64,000 bases of DNA from Allobosea sp. Lineage in GTDB: Bacteria > Pseudomonadota > Alphaproteobacteria > Rhizobiales > Beijerinckiaceae. Below, one piece after another: positions 56,002 to 63,871 of the stretch (position 1 is its first letter; each line of letters opens with the position of its first letter). Below the pieces are notes generated by a model that had not been told where the DNA came from, searched no databases, and saw nothing but the letters and a program-made list of their open reading frames with translations. The position numbers and the translations under genes were made by a program. The stretch covers positions 67,885 through 131,884 of the forward strand of contig JAAEQB010000065.1 of NCBI GenBank assembly GCA_024231975.1. Reading direction: 5' to 3'.

Positions 56002-56204
56002 GACGGCCTCCCGGCTACGGCTGACCGCAGCGCGCCAGCAGTGGCACTGCTGCGCCACGCCACGATCTTGGAACGGGCGGATGCCATCGCGCTCGCACGC
56101 TGCTCCTTGCTGGCACCGGCGAGATCCAATCGGTGAGCCTCGCGGCGGAGCGCCTCGGAGACCATCAGGTCCAAGCGCTGTTCCATCGCCTCGATCGTGC
56201 TCAT
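55998..56204 (-). CDS. Small phage-like coiled-coil protein
   Basis: A 68-residue, strongly helical protein (TIEAMEQRLDLMVSEALRRE, ASKEQRASAMASARSKIVAW). Both ends overlap neighbours by four bases (ATGA at its start, GTGA at its stop). Size and composition would suit a scaffold or head accessory, but this is speculation. Confidence 0.6.
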   Translation of the reverse strand: MSTIEAMEQRLDLMVSEALRREAHRLDLAGASKEQRASAMASARSKIVAWRSSATAGALRSAVAGRPS

Positions 56205-56425
56205 GTTCTCGCTCCCGGCTTGGCCTTGCCGGCAGCCTTGGCTGTCTCGGTCGTGGCGGGTTCGGGCGACGTGATGCCAGCAGCGGCGAGGCGGATCTCC
56301 GCGATCAGCGCGCGGCGCTCGGCCCGGAGGGTTTCGAGCTCCTGCATCCATTCCTTGCGGCAGTCGGCGACGATCTTGCCCAGCGCGTCGGCGAGGGCGT
56401 CCGGTAATGTGTGTTCGAGCTTCAT
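56201..56425 (-). CDS. Small phage-like protein next to the capsid gene
   Basis: A 74-residue helical protein (LPDALADALGKIVADCRKEW, LETLRAERRALIAEIRLAAA) with an Ala/Lys-rich tail. Its ATG overlaps the capsid stop (ATGA), so it is made in step with the capsid protein. A scaffolding-like function is possible given the coupling; no family recognised. Confidence 0.6.
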   Translation of the reverse strand: MKLEHTLPDALADALGKIVADCRKEWMQELETLRAERRALIAEIRLAAAGITSPEPATTETAKAAGKAKPGART

Positions 56426-57444
56426 GGGGTAGCTCCCCAATCGATCTCGCCGAGGATGGCGACCGAACCAGTGCGGATGACCTCGGCGCCGAAGAAGGCG
56501 CGAGCCAGGAGCGCAACCAAGTTCGATTGCCACAGGCTTGTCAGGACGCCTGCGGCATTGGGCGGCGCGTCCGGCGTGGTCGACATCTGCACCGACGCCT
56601 GATCGGCCATTGCGATCGTGATCGTTTCGAGTTCGCCGGCGATGCCGGACGCGTCGATGAGCATCAACGTTCCAGCCGGGAGAGCGTTGGTCACGGCCGC
56701 CGGGAGGTTGACCAACTCGCCGCCAGTCCCGGACATCGCCGGAAACACCAAACCACCTGGCCCGGAGAGCACGCTCGCGGCGTTGGCCACGTCGGTGGAC
56801 ATTGCCCAGAGCAGGATGCCGCTGCCGGTCGAGTTCACGCCGTCGAGCATGGTCTTCAGATCGACCAGTGCATCCGCCGCGGTCGGGCCGGAAGCCGTCG
56901 CAGGCGTGATGTCATCGGCGAGGATGCCGAGAAACGCAGCATCGATGGCATCGGCAACGGCGCCCTTCAGGCTGGCGTCCAGCAGGGCCCTGCCGGCTGA
57001 GCTGGTCGAGCGCAGCAACTCGCTCGTGAGCACGACCATCGCGGCCGCCCTGCGCTCCTCGAGCTGGGGACCGGCAAGGGACATCGCGCTGATCGGGACC
57101 GGCAGGCCTTCGCCGACGGCGTAGCCCGTGGCGTTCGCGACGATGATGCTCGCCCGCGTCCGCAGCGGCAGCCTGATCATGCCGTCATCCAGCAACCGGG
57201 CGAAGATCGACCGGGACCGCAGCGCCTCGACGAACGCGCCGACGATCTCGGCATGGTCATCCAGCGCGCCAGCAAAGGCGGGATCGCTCAGGGAGCCTGC
57301 GCCAACCGCGGCCTTCAGCACCGCTTTCACGGTCTCGGGTGCCTTGGTCGCTTCCGACATGTAGGAGGCCTGCGCGGCATTGCCGCCAGAGACCGCCACG
57401 AGACGGGCGAGAGTGGCGAAATCAGTCGATCGAGCTCGGGACAA
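56422..57444 (-). CDS. HK97-fold phage major capsid protein
   Basis: About 340 residues with the order of an HK97-type capsid protein: N-terminal helix region, LRLPLRTR-like beta segment, EGLPVPISAMSLAGPQLEERRAAAMVVLTSELL (long loop and spine helix), LKGAVADAIDAAFLGIL, a P-domain with MSGTGGELVNLP, and a final GSVAILGEIDWG strand. I place the start at TTG 57444, which has AGGAGG five bases upstream; a GTG at 57483 has none. No prohead protease gene is near. In capsid-forming satellites the capsid size is set by such a protein; here it could also be a relic. Confidence 0.75.
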   Translation of the reverse strand: MSRARSTDFATLARLVAVSGGNAAQASYMSEATKAPETVKAVLKAAVGAGSLSDPAFAGALDDHAEIVGAFVEALRSRSIFARLLDDGMIRLPLRTRASIIVANATGYAVGEGLPVPISAMSLAGPQLEERRAAAMVVLTSELLRSTSSAGRALLDASLKGAVADAIDAAFLGILADDITPATASGPTAADALVDLKTMLDGVNSTGSGILLWAMSTDVANAASVLSGPGGLVFPAMSGTGGELVNLPAAVTNALPAGTLMLIDASGIAGELETITIAMADQASVQMSTTPDAPPNAAGVLTSLWQSNLVALLARAFFGAEVIRTGSVAILGEIDWGATP

Positions 57445-57529
57445 GGTGGCCTCCTGAATGAGGCCCCAGGGTCGACCAATCACGACGCGGTATCGATTCC
57501 GCGATGTTTCGGAATGTGTGCCCGGCGCG

Positions 57530-57811
57530 TCAGAAGGGCTCGATATTGGCGGCCAGCCAACGCGCTATATCCGGAATCCGATACCAGACTTTGCCGCGGA
57601 GCTTGACCGAACTGGGGCCATAGCCAGCTTGACGAAGGTTGCGGGTGTAGAGCGGGCTGTAGCCTATCAGCAGCGCAGCGGTCTCTTCGGACACCCGGCC
57701 GTCGCCGCTCGGCCGGATCTCCCATTCCTTCAAGGACGCACGAAGCATCGTCTCGATCTCAGCCGGATCGACGACGACTTCCTCCTGAAACTGGCGTCCG
57801 CGCATGAGCAT
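57530..57811 (-). CDS. Helix-turn-helix DNA-binding protein
   Basis: A 93-residue protein ending in an AlpA/excisionase-type motif: VSEETAALLIGYSPLYTRNLRQAGYGPSSVKLRGKVWYRIPDIARWL. First gene of the right-hand operon, 85 bases upstream of the capsid start. The ATG at 57811 or 57805 is likely; a frame to 57916 is longer but not protein-like. AlpA-type proteins activate or regulate satellite genes, so this may be the switch for the capsid operon. Confidence 0.75.
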   Translation of the reverse strand: MLMRGRQFQEEVVVDPAEIETMLRASLKEWEIRPSGDGRVSEETAALLIGYSPLYTRNLRQAGYGPSSVKLRGKVWYRIPDIARWLAANIEPF

Positions 57812-57960
57812 GGACTGGACAGAATCACACCGCGAATCGCCACGCAAACGGCCCACAGCAGCAGGCACTTCAGCGCGCGGGCTCGGCCGCGAACGCACAG
57901 AGGGGCGAGAATCCACAGATAGGTCGAAACCCTCGCCGGGCGACTTCAGGACTGGCCTGT

Positions 57961-57983
57961 GTTGGCTAAAATGTTGGCCAAAG
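57961..57983. repeat. GTTGGC-type half-sites near attR
   Basis: GTTGGCTAAAA at 57961-57971 and GTTGGCCAAAG at 57973-57983 repeat the motif seen at 40997-41046 beside attL. Position 61 bases inside attR fits an integrase arm-binding region. Confidence 0.5.
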
Positions 57984-58043
57984 AATTTTTCGAGAGTTCC
58001 ATTCTGCCCTATAACATCAGTTAGTTAACGTAAAATCGCGTAG

Positions 58044-58059
58044 CCCTCTTGCGGCACCA
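58044..58059 (+). other. attR: duplicate of the tRNA-Thr 3' end
   Basis: CCCTCTTGCGGCACCA, identical in sequence and orientation to 40869-40884. Bases before it differ from the tRNA, so the exact repeat is 16 bases. It marks the right end of the island. Confidence 0.9.
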
Positions 58060-58140
58060 CCAACTCCCCTAATTCTGCTGCAATATCGGGTACTTAGGCA
58101 CTGTCATGCAACGCCCTGGGTCATACTCGGGGTCATACGC

Positions 58141-58440
58141 ATGTCCAGAATCGTCATCGACCTCGGGTTTCTCAAGGTGGCTGCCAGCTTCATCCAGGTC
58201 CGCAAAGGCGGCGCGCTCTACTACTACAGTCGCTATCCCAAGGACGTACGGCGCCATTTCGGGGGTAGGGACCTCAAGTATGTGAGCCTCAAGACCAAGG
58301 ACATGCAGGAGGCCCTGCGGAAGGTCGCGAAGCTCGCAGCCGCCGATGATGCCGAATGGTCCTCTCTGCGTTCTCCTGAGGCCGGGGCTCTAGGGCTGAC
58401 CACGCAGGCGAACACGGATGCGGCCAAAGGCTTGCTCACC
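58141..58440 (+). pseudogene. N-terminal fragment of a second integrase (DUF6538 type)
   Basis: Residues VRKGGALYYYSRYPKDVRRHF and LKYVSLKTKDMQEALRKVAKLAA match the N-terminal arm-binding domain of DUF6538-type site-specific recombinases. After about 58440 the frame, open to 58689, turns into unrelated hydrophobic sequence, and no catalytic domain follows. It starts 82 bases after attR, where the integrase of an element at this tRNA would lie, so it is the stump of an earlier integration. Confidence 0.7.
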
Positions 58441-59114
58441 CGCCGCAGCGTAACATTCTTGATGAGTGTCGCTTATAGAGCTTACTACCGCAAGTTGACT
58501 CGAGTGCATGGGCAGAGGCCGGACGTGAAGAGCCTAATCTCTTGGTGGTGTTCGTTATTCGGATTGAAAGATCAGGTTTTGATCAACCTAGTTACCGCCA
58601 TTATTGCAGCTGCAACCCTCCTGTGGGTGATCTCGACGGGCGTGTCTTTGGTCGTTGCCGTGGCGGTTCGAGCGCTTGTGTGGCGTTGAATTACGCAGAA
58701 CATCAAACATGGGCGGCTAGTGCGGCAAGTCCGCTAGAGGTCGCAAGCGGGTCCTTGCCTTGAATGCGCCAATGCGCGCTCGTGGCCCAGCGCCAATGTC
58801 CCCGACGAATCTCCCCATGGACGAGCGCTGGACCTCGCTCGGGCGTCAAGGCGTTGAGCTTCCCTGTGGCTTGGAGGGGAAGTACGACGCCGCACCGCGG
58901 GAGCAGATGTGCCTGCGAACGGTACAGGCCTTTCGGCATGCGCCCCGATACGCCGGGCTCGATATGAAAGGCCTTCAGAAGCGGCTGATGTCCATGCGTT
59001 AGAGCCCCGCCCAATCCGCATATCGGCAGTTCCTCATAAAAGCTGGCTCCATCTGAGCGCCGATCCTTGGCAGAGAGCCCCGAGACGATCCATCTACCAG
59101 CTGACGCATCCAAA
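58441..59114. other. Gene-poor stretch, probably degraded mobile DNA
   Basis: Between the integrase stump and the MCP terminator I find no gene I can support. The open frames here (for example one of 136 codons on the minus strand at 58703-59113) give no recognisable protein. Confidence 0.5.
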
Positions 59115-59149
59115 GGTGCTTCCGCACTCCACGGAAGTGCGGAAGCACC
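59115..59149 (-). terminator. Stem-loop terminator after the MCP gene
   Basis: A perfect 14-bp stem (GGTGCTTCCGCACT and its complement) around a 7-base loop lies 12 bases past the MCP stop on the minus strand. The T-tract on that strand is only TTT, so it may be a weak terminator or an mRNA-protecting hairpin. Confidence 0.6.
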
Positions 59150-59160
59150 CTTGGACAGGT

Positions 59161-61044
59161 TCAGGCGCTGCGACGAAGCCCAAAGTCGAGCCTGGCAGGC
59201 GGAGCGGCATCGCTCAGTCGCACGACTTGAGCCGTTTCCTCCTTGATGCGGAAGCTGGCAACCAACCCGTTCAGCCTCTGGATCTGACCCGTCAAAGAGG
59301 TTGCCGAGGCCGCGCTTTCCTCAGCCAGCGCAGCATTCTGCTGAGTCATCTCGTCCATATGAGCGACGGTCTGGCTCATCTCGTGGATGCCGTTGGCCTG
59401 TTCGGTAAAAGCGGCGGAGATATCGGACACCGTAGCCGTGACCTTTTTCGAGGCTTCCACGATCTTTCCGAGCGCTTCGCCAGCTGAGCGGACCAGGCCG
59501 ACGCCCTGCTCTACCTCGGCACCGGATTCGCTGATCAGCGCGGTGATATCCTTGGCGGCCTCCGAGGAGCGTTGCGCCAATGTGCGTACTTCTGAGGCGA
59601 CCACCGCGAAGCCCTTACCGGCGTCGCCTGCTCGAGCGGCTTCCACAGCGGCGTTGAGGGCGAGCAGATTGGTCTGGAAGGCAATTTCGTCGATCACCGA
59701 GGTAATGTCGGAGATCTTGCGTGACGCGGCTTCTATCCGTGACATGGCCTCGACGGCTTGGTGAACGATCGTTCCGCCCTTTTCAGCGACCTGCATCGCC
59801 TCTTCGGCGAGTTGAACAGCCTGCTGGGAGGATTGAGCCGAGGCCTTGACCGAGGCCGCTAATTCCTCTGTGGTCGCCGCAGTCTCTTCCAGCGAGGAGG
59901 CCTGCTCCTCGGTCCGCTTCGACAGGTCGTTGGCTCCGACGTTGATCTCGCGGGCGGCATTTGCCACATCAACCGAGGTCGTCTGGATTGTCGAGACGGT
60001 CTCGGAGAGGCGGTTCACGGCGCGGTTGAAGTCGTCGCGGAGCTTCAGGTAGTCAGCGGCAACCTGAGCATCGATGCGGTAGGTCAGATCGCCCTGCGCC
60101 AACATGTCCAGACCTGAAGCGAGCAGGCCGACGACATGCTGTTGTTCGCGTGCGAGGGTGGCCCGTTCGGCCTCGACCCGCTGACGCTCCGCCTCATTGC
60201 GCTGGCGCTCCGCCTCCGTGAGACGGCTCTGCTCGGAGGCCTGAGTTTCAAGCCGGCGCATTTCCTGTCCGTTCTCCTTGAAGATCAGTACGGCCTTGGC
60301 CATCTCGCCGACCTCGTCGCGGCGGGTCTGCCCTTCGACCTGGGTATCGAAGTCGCCGGTAGCGAGACTATCCATGGCGATTTTCAGGCGGCCGAGTGGT
60401 TGTGTGATCGTCTTCGCTGACATCCACATGGCGAGGGCAAGGCCGAGCACCAGGCCAAGGACGCTCATGGTCACGAGGAGCTTGATCGCCCCCATCGTAT
60501 TGTCCGTGAGTTCTGCCGATTTGGTATCGCTATCCTGGACCAGCCTGGCGTTGAAGGTAGCGATATCATCGACGATCTTGCTCAGTCTCCCGTCAATCTG
60601 ACCCATCGCGGTCAGGGCGCGGTCGCCTTGCTCGGCTGCGTCGAGTGCGATGACCTCGTCAATGCCACGTTTGATATCGCGGACCTGAGCGGTGAAAGCA
60701 CTGAATTCGGCAGCGCGCTCTGGAAGCTTCGTCGCGCCTTCCGCCAGAAAGGAGAGAGTATCCTGATAAGCTCGCTGGACTTGGCTTGTTGCCTCGGCGA
60801 GGCCCTTCGTACCCGTCGGATAAGCGATGGCCTTGTAGGTCTGGGCAATCATGTCGTTCGTAGCGCGTGAGGCCCTGGCTGCAGCAAGAATGGCCGGGGG
60901 GCGGGTCTCGATCAGCACCGAGTAGGCGGCATCGATATCGTAGAGTTTTTTGCTCGCGAAGATTGATACGGCCAATCCGACCAGGCCGACAAAAAGCATC
61001 GCTAGAGCGATCTTGAAGGAAATGCGAATATTATTCAGACTCAT
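59161..61044 (-). CDS. Methyl-accepting chemotaxis protein
   Basis: A 627-residue chemoreceptor of classic layout: membrane helix at ~10-30, a periplasmic four-helix-bundle type sensor (~35-190), second membrane helix (LVTMSVLGLVLGLALAMW), HAMP domain (~215-270), a glutamine/glutamate-rich coiled coil, and a signalling domain with IDEIAFQTNLLALNAAVEAARAGDAGKGFAVVASEV. The final ~30 residues have no CheR pentapeptide. It would report periplasmic signals to CheA. The ligand is unknown. Lies in accessory DNA beyond attR. Confidence 0.93.
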   Translation of the reverse strand: MSLNNIRISFKIALAMLFVGLVGLAVSIFASKKLYDIDAAYSVLIETRPPAILAAARASRATNDMIAQTYKAIAYPTGTKGLAEATSQVQRAYQDTLSFLAEGATKLPERAAEFSAFTAQVRDIKRGIDEVIALDAAEQGDRALTAMGQIDGRLSKIVDDIATFNARLVQDSDTKSAELTDNTMGAIKLLVTMSVLGLVLGLALAMWMSAKTITQPLGRLKIAMDSLATGDFDTQVEGQTRRDEVGEMAKAVLIFKENGQEMRRLETQASEQSRLTEAERQRNEAERQRVEAERATLAREQQHVVGLLASGLDMLAQGDLTYRIDAQVAADYLKLRDDFNRAVNRLSETVSTIQTTSVDVANAAREINVGANDLSKRTEEQASSLEETAATTEELAASVKASAQSSQQAVQLAEEAMQVAEKGGTIVHQAVEAMSRIEAASRKISDITSVIDEIAFQTNLLALNAAVEAARAGDAGKGFAVVASEVRTLAQRSSEAAKDITALISESGAEVEQGVGLVRSAGEALGKIVEASKKVTATVSDISAAFTEQANGIHEMSQTVAHMDEMTQQNAALAEESAASATSLTGQIQRLNGLVASFRIKEETAQVVRLSDAAPPARLDFGLRRSA

Positions 61045-61621
61045 ACAACCTCTCCACGATTTATATGCGGTCGGTGGAATGCTGTATGCGCCGAATTGAT
61101 TAATGAATTACCATTCGTCGGATAATTATAACTTAGAAACGGACTGTCTATTGAATATTATTTCGTCAAAACCAAGGGAGGTTATCGTGAAATCGATCGA
61201 TTTGACACTCTCTATCGAATTTCTAAACTGAAGCTACCTTCATGCAGACAGCTTCGCGCCAGCGCGCAGAATATCGTCATAAAACTTTCATATGAATCCA
61301 CAGAAGTTCCAACTGATGCTACTGAGCGTCACTTTGCAACGCCCGATCCAGACGGGACAGCAAGATAAGGCGATGCCGAAAATATGCATGGATCATTCGA
61401 TCGGTACGCCACCTGGATGCGTCGATCCGTCGAGTCCGCACGCACGCATACTGGCATGCGCCGACATTCAGTGATATCTGAAGCTCCGCAACGACAGAAG
61501 TTGGCCTCTTTTGGCTTCAGGTCGAGCAATCCGCCAAGGCGGAAGGTGCTTGCCGCTCGCGTCGGCGAGCTTCATAGATGCGTTCAATTCGTCATGCCGA
61601 TCATCAATCCATTCGGTGAGT
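61045..61621. other. AT-rich intergenic region
   Basis: A 577-base gap between the divergent MCP and XRE-like genes. It becomes visibly AT-rich around 61070-61300 and must hold the MCP promoter. The short open frames here are not convincing as genes. Confidence 0.5.
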
Positions 61622-62430
61622 ATGTTGAACGCCGCCCAGCATGAGAACAGGCTTGTTCTCAGAGATAATATTCGGGTACTCGTCGGGCGTTTCCCGAGTA
61701 TATCGGCCGCATCTGTAGCTCTTAAAATCAACAGGCAACAACTTAATAAATATTTATCTGGCATAAGCGTACCTTCAGTGAGAACATTAACTTTATTTTC
61801 TACATACTTTCATATATCTGTAAATGATCTACTGTCAAGCCAAGTATTTAATTCTAAACTATACAATTCAGATAAATCTTCAAACCAAGAACGGCATGGC
61901 AATTAGAATCTCTTGCTAAGAAGAGACTGCAAGAAGCTGTCTTGGCGAAAGAAGGTTTATCAAGGTATTGCGGACTCTATCATAGAATTAGCTTCCTTCC
62001 TATGATCGATGATAAAATTGCCAAGGCTTTAACAGTTATATATCAGCTTGAGAACCTCACATACGCGACAACGCTTGAGGTTTTCGATAGCGAATATAAT
62101 CTATCAGCACATAAGAAATTTATTAGGAGGTCTAATGCCATCATATCAGAGTACAATGATAGAATCTACTTTTTAGATACTGGTCAGGAAAAGAGATATC
62201 TGTCAATGATCGCCTACCCATCGGCCATTCCTGTTTTTAAATATTTAAGTGGGTTTGCGATGTCGGTCTCCGATTATGGATCGAGGAAGATTTTCTGTAT
62301 ACCATTCCTGCTTCAGGCGCTCGGAAAGCGACCTGTCACTATAAGTGATCTTCGTTCATGTGGGATCTTCGACCGAGATGGGCCTGAAATCACGGACGAG
62401 ATTCGCGTCAGACTGTCTACGCTGACATGA
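61622..62430 (+). pseudogene. XRE-like regulator with unknown C-terminal domain, frameshifted
   Basis: The first part (ATG 61622 to TAG 61904-61906) encodes a helix-turn-helix: ISAASVALKINRQQLNKYLSG and SVRTLTLFSTYFHISVNDLL. The protein continues in another frame from about 61900 with LESLAKKRLQEAVLAKEGLS then RYCGLYHRIS, ending at 62430. Total 809 bases, two short of a multiple of three, so one base is missing. It aligns along its whole length with the intact copy at 62871-63671. Base composition is far more AT-rich than the chromosome. Programmed frameshifting is possible but no slippery site is evident. Confidence 0.7.
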
Positions 62431-62870
62431 ATACAGCCTTTGCCTCTGGAAAGGCCGCGCCCTGTGGACGCCACTTGGGCTCCTCGAGTCGGCAGCGACC
62501 TTAACGGCTGCTGGCTCAGAGTTTGTGATGATGAAGCTTCTACGACAGAAATGCCCAGATTCTCCTGGAATGCGTGGCTGCATTCGCAGTGTGGTGGCTG
62601 AGCCGAGCGAGTGCGCCAATCATGGCTTTTGTTGCGTCGCATATTGTGCGAGCGGATTCGCTGGTGCCTTTTGCGCAACGGGAATTTCCGATTTCACCCC
62701 GATGGAAAGGGGGGGGCTCCACAGTGCGCGCCGCCCTTATCGAGGTCCGGATGTTGTAGATACAAGGGGCCACGACAATCCCCTCCATGCCGGGCCGGAT
62801 CATCTCTTCGACAGTGGTCAGCGGATCGGTACAGCTCATTATCGCGAGCAATTTGACGAGGAGAGGCAAA
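62431..62870. other. GC-rich spacer between the two XRE-like copies
   Basis: Between two AT-rich genes lie about 440 bases of clearly more GC-rich DNA. No gene is convincing. The change of composition suggests an old insertion. Confidence 0.45.
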
Positions 62871-63671
62871 TTGCCAGCCAATCGAAACAAAAATATCTAC
62901 ACAATCAGAACAAATGTCAGGGCGGCCATTGAGGTTTTTGAAAATATATCGCAAGCAGCTGATCAGCTAAATATAAATAGACAGCAGCTTACAAAATATA
63001 TTTCTGGCACGATGAGCCCATCGATTCAGACATTGTCACGTATTGGATCCTATTTCAATTGTGAGATAGATGACTTTCTTTTAAATAAAAACGATTTCAT
63101 ATATAAAATAAATTTTAAAAATACTTTGTCTGACAATTTTCCAATTGCAAAAAATTCATTCAACCAACTTGTTGATCAAGCGTCACTGAGCAGCTCAAAA
63201 TTAAAAAAATACTGCGGTACATATTTTCTAATAAGCACATTTCCCACCATACCTAATTATCTTGGTCGGGCTGTCATGAGAATTTACCAGATCAACGGTA
63301 TAACGTATTCTACAGTTGTAGAAGTTTTTTGGGGAGAAGGTGGCGCCAATAAAAGTCCGATATTTAGAAAATTGCATGCAATAGTCATCATTCGCTACGA
63401 TCGTATCTATTTTTTTGATGCTTCTCAGGAGACAAGGTTTTCAAACATTATTCTGTATGCAGAATCATTACCGACGCTTTCATTTTTGAGCGGGTACATA
63501 ATGACAGTTTCTGATCGCGGGTCTCGTCGAATTTTTTGCGGCCCCCTCATACTACAGCGACTACCGGGAAATCGCATAACGAAGAAATATATCGGATTGT
63601 GCGGAATGTTTCATCGAGACTCGCCGGATATTGAAGAAGAGGTTCGCAGCCGCCTTTCGGGGTTTGACTGA
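62871..63671 (+). CDS. XRE-like regulator with unknown C-terminal domain
   Basis: A 266-residue protein. The start is TTG 62871, chosen because GAGGAGAGG lies just upstream and because its N-terminus then aligns with the sister gene; an ATG 28 codons earlier adds unrelated residues. Residues ~20-65 form an XRE-type helix-turn-helix (ISQAADQLNINRQQLTKYISG, SIQTLSRIGSYFNCEIDDFL). Residues ~105-266 are a domain I do not recognise, with conserved KKYCGTYFLIS, ITYSTVVEVF, YDRIYFFDASQETR, SGYIMTVSDRGSRRIFC and a terminal EVRSRLSG. It may sense a ligand and control local genes. Confidence 0.75.
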   Translation: MPANRNKNIYTIRTNVRAAIEVFENISQAADQLNINRQQLTKYISGTMSPSIQTLSRIGSYFNCEIDDFLLNKNDFIYKINFKNTLSDNFPIAKNSFNQLVDQASLSSSKLKKYCGTYFLISTFPTIPNYLGRAVMRIYQINGITYSTVVEVFWGEGGANKSPIFRKLHAIVIIRYDRIYFFDASQETRFSNIILYAESLPTLSFLSGYIMTVSDRGSRRIFCGPLILQRLPGNRITKKYIGLCGMFHRDSPDIEEEVRSRLSGFD

Positions 63672-63769
63672 CCGAAATTTGATCTGAGGCCCGGTCTGAG
63701 GGAGCCCTGAGTTTCATTGATCCGAGGGCACATGCTGGACCGCCGGAGGCTGGAGTTTCCGGCCTTCGT

Positions 63770-63871
63770 TCACGGCGGTGAGCTGGGTGCTCTGCCGGGA
63801 TTCTGCAGCAGGATCGAAAGCTTGTTGCCGATGGCTCCGTGCGGCCGATCATCGTTGTCCAACAAGGCTTG
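63770..63871 (-). pseudogene. C-terminal remnant of an IS3-family transposase (OrfB)
   Basis: Minus-strand frame ending at 63770 reads NDDRPHGAIGNKLSILLQ then NPGRAPSSPP before a stop, the C-terminal signature of IS3-family integrase-type transposases. Homology stops at about 63862 instead of continuing into the DDE core, so this is only the tail of the element. Confidence 0.75.

Larger units (their letters stand above)
40869..58059. mobile_element. 17.2-kb integrated genomic island, phage-satellite-like
   Basis: Bounded by exact 16-base repeats of the tRNA-Thr 3' end. Contents from left to right: P4-type integrase, small DNA-binding proteins, a replication-like protein with iterons, a toxin-antitoxin pair, decayed fragments, a trypsin-like protease, a 1639-residue STAND protein, and a minus-strand operon with a terminase small subunit and a capsid-type protein. 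Portal, prohead protease, large terminase, tail and lysis genes are absent. Size and content fit a phage satellite or a strongly reduced prophage carrying accessory defence genes; the satellite reading is an inference. Confidence 0.8.

Noticed and set aside
58112..58140. Tandem GGGTCATAC motifs before the integrase stump
   Set aside because: Two 9-base copies only, with no counterpart found near the tRNA; may be part of the old element's att region but cannot be supported.
58703..59113. Minus-strand frame of 136 codons
   Set aside because: No recognisable domain, no good ribosome site, and composition like random GC-rich sequence.
61292..61474. Short plus-strand frame of 60 codons
   Set aside because: No ribosome site or protein-like pattern; lies in the intergenic region between the MCP and XRE-like genes.
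62540..62890. Minus-strand frame of 116 codons between the XRE-like copies
   Set aside because: Overlaps the start region of the intact XRE-like gene and shows no family pattern, although an old insertion sequence fragment cannot be excluded.
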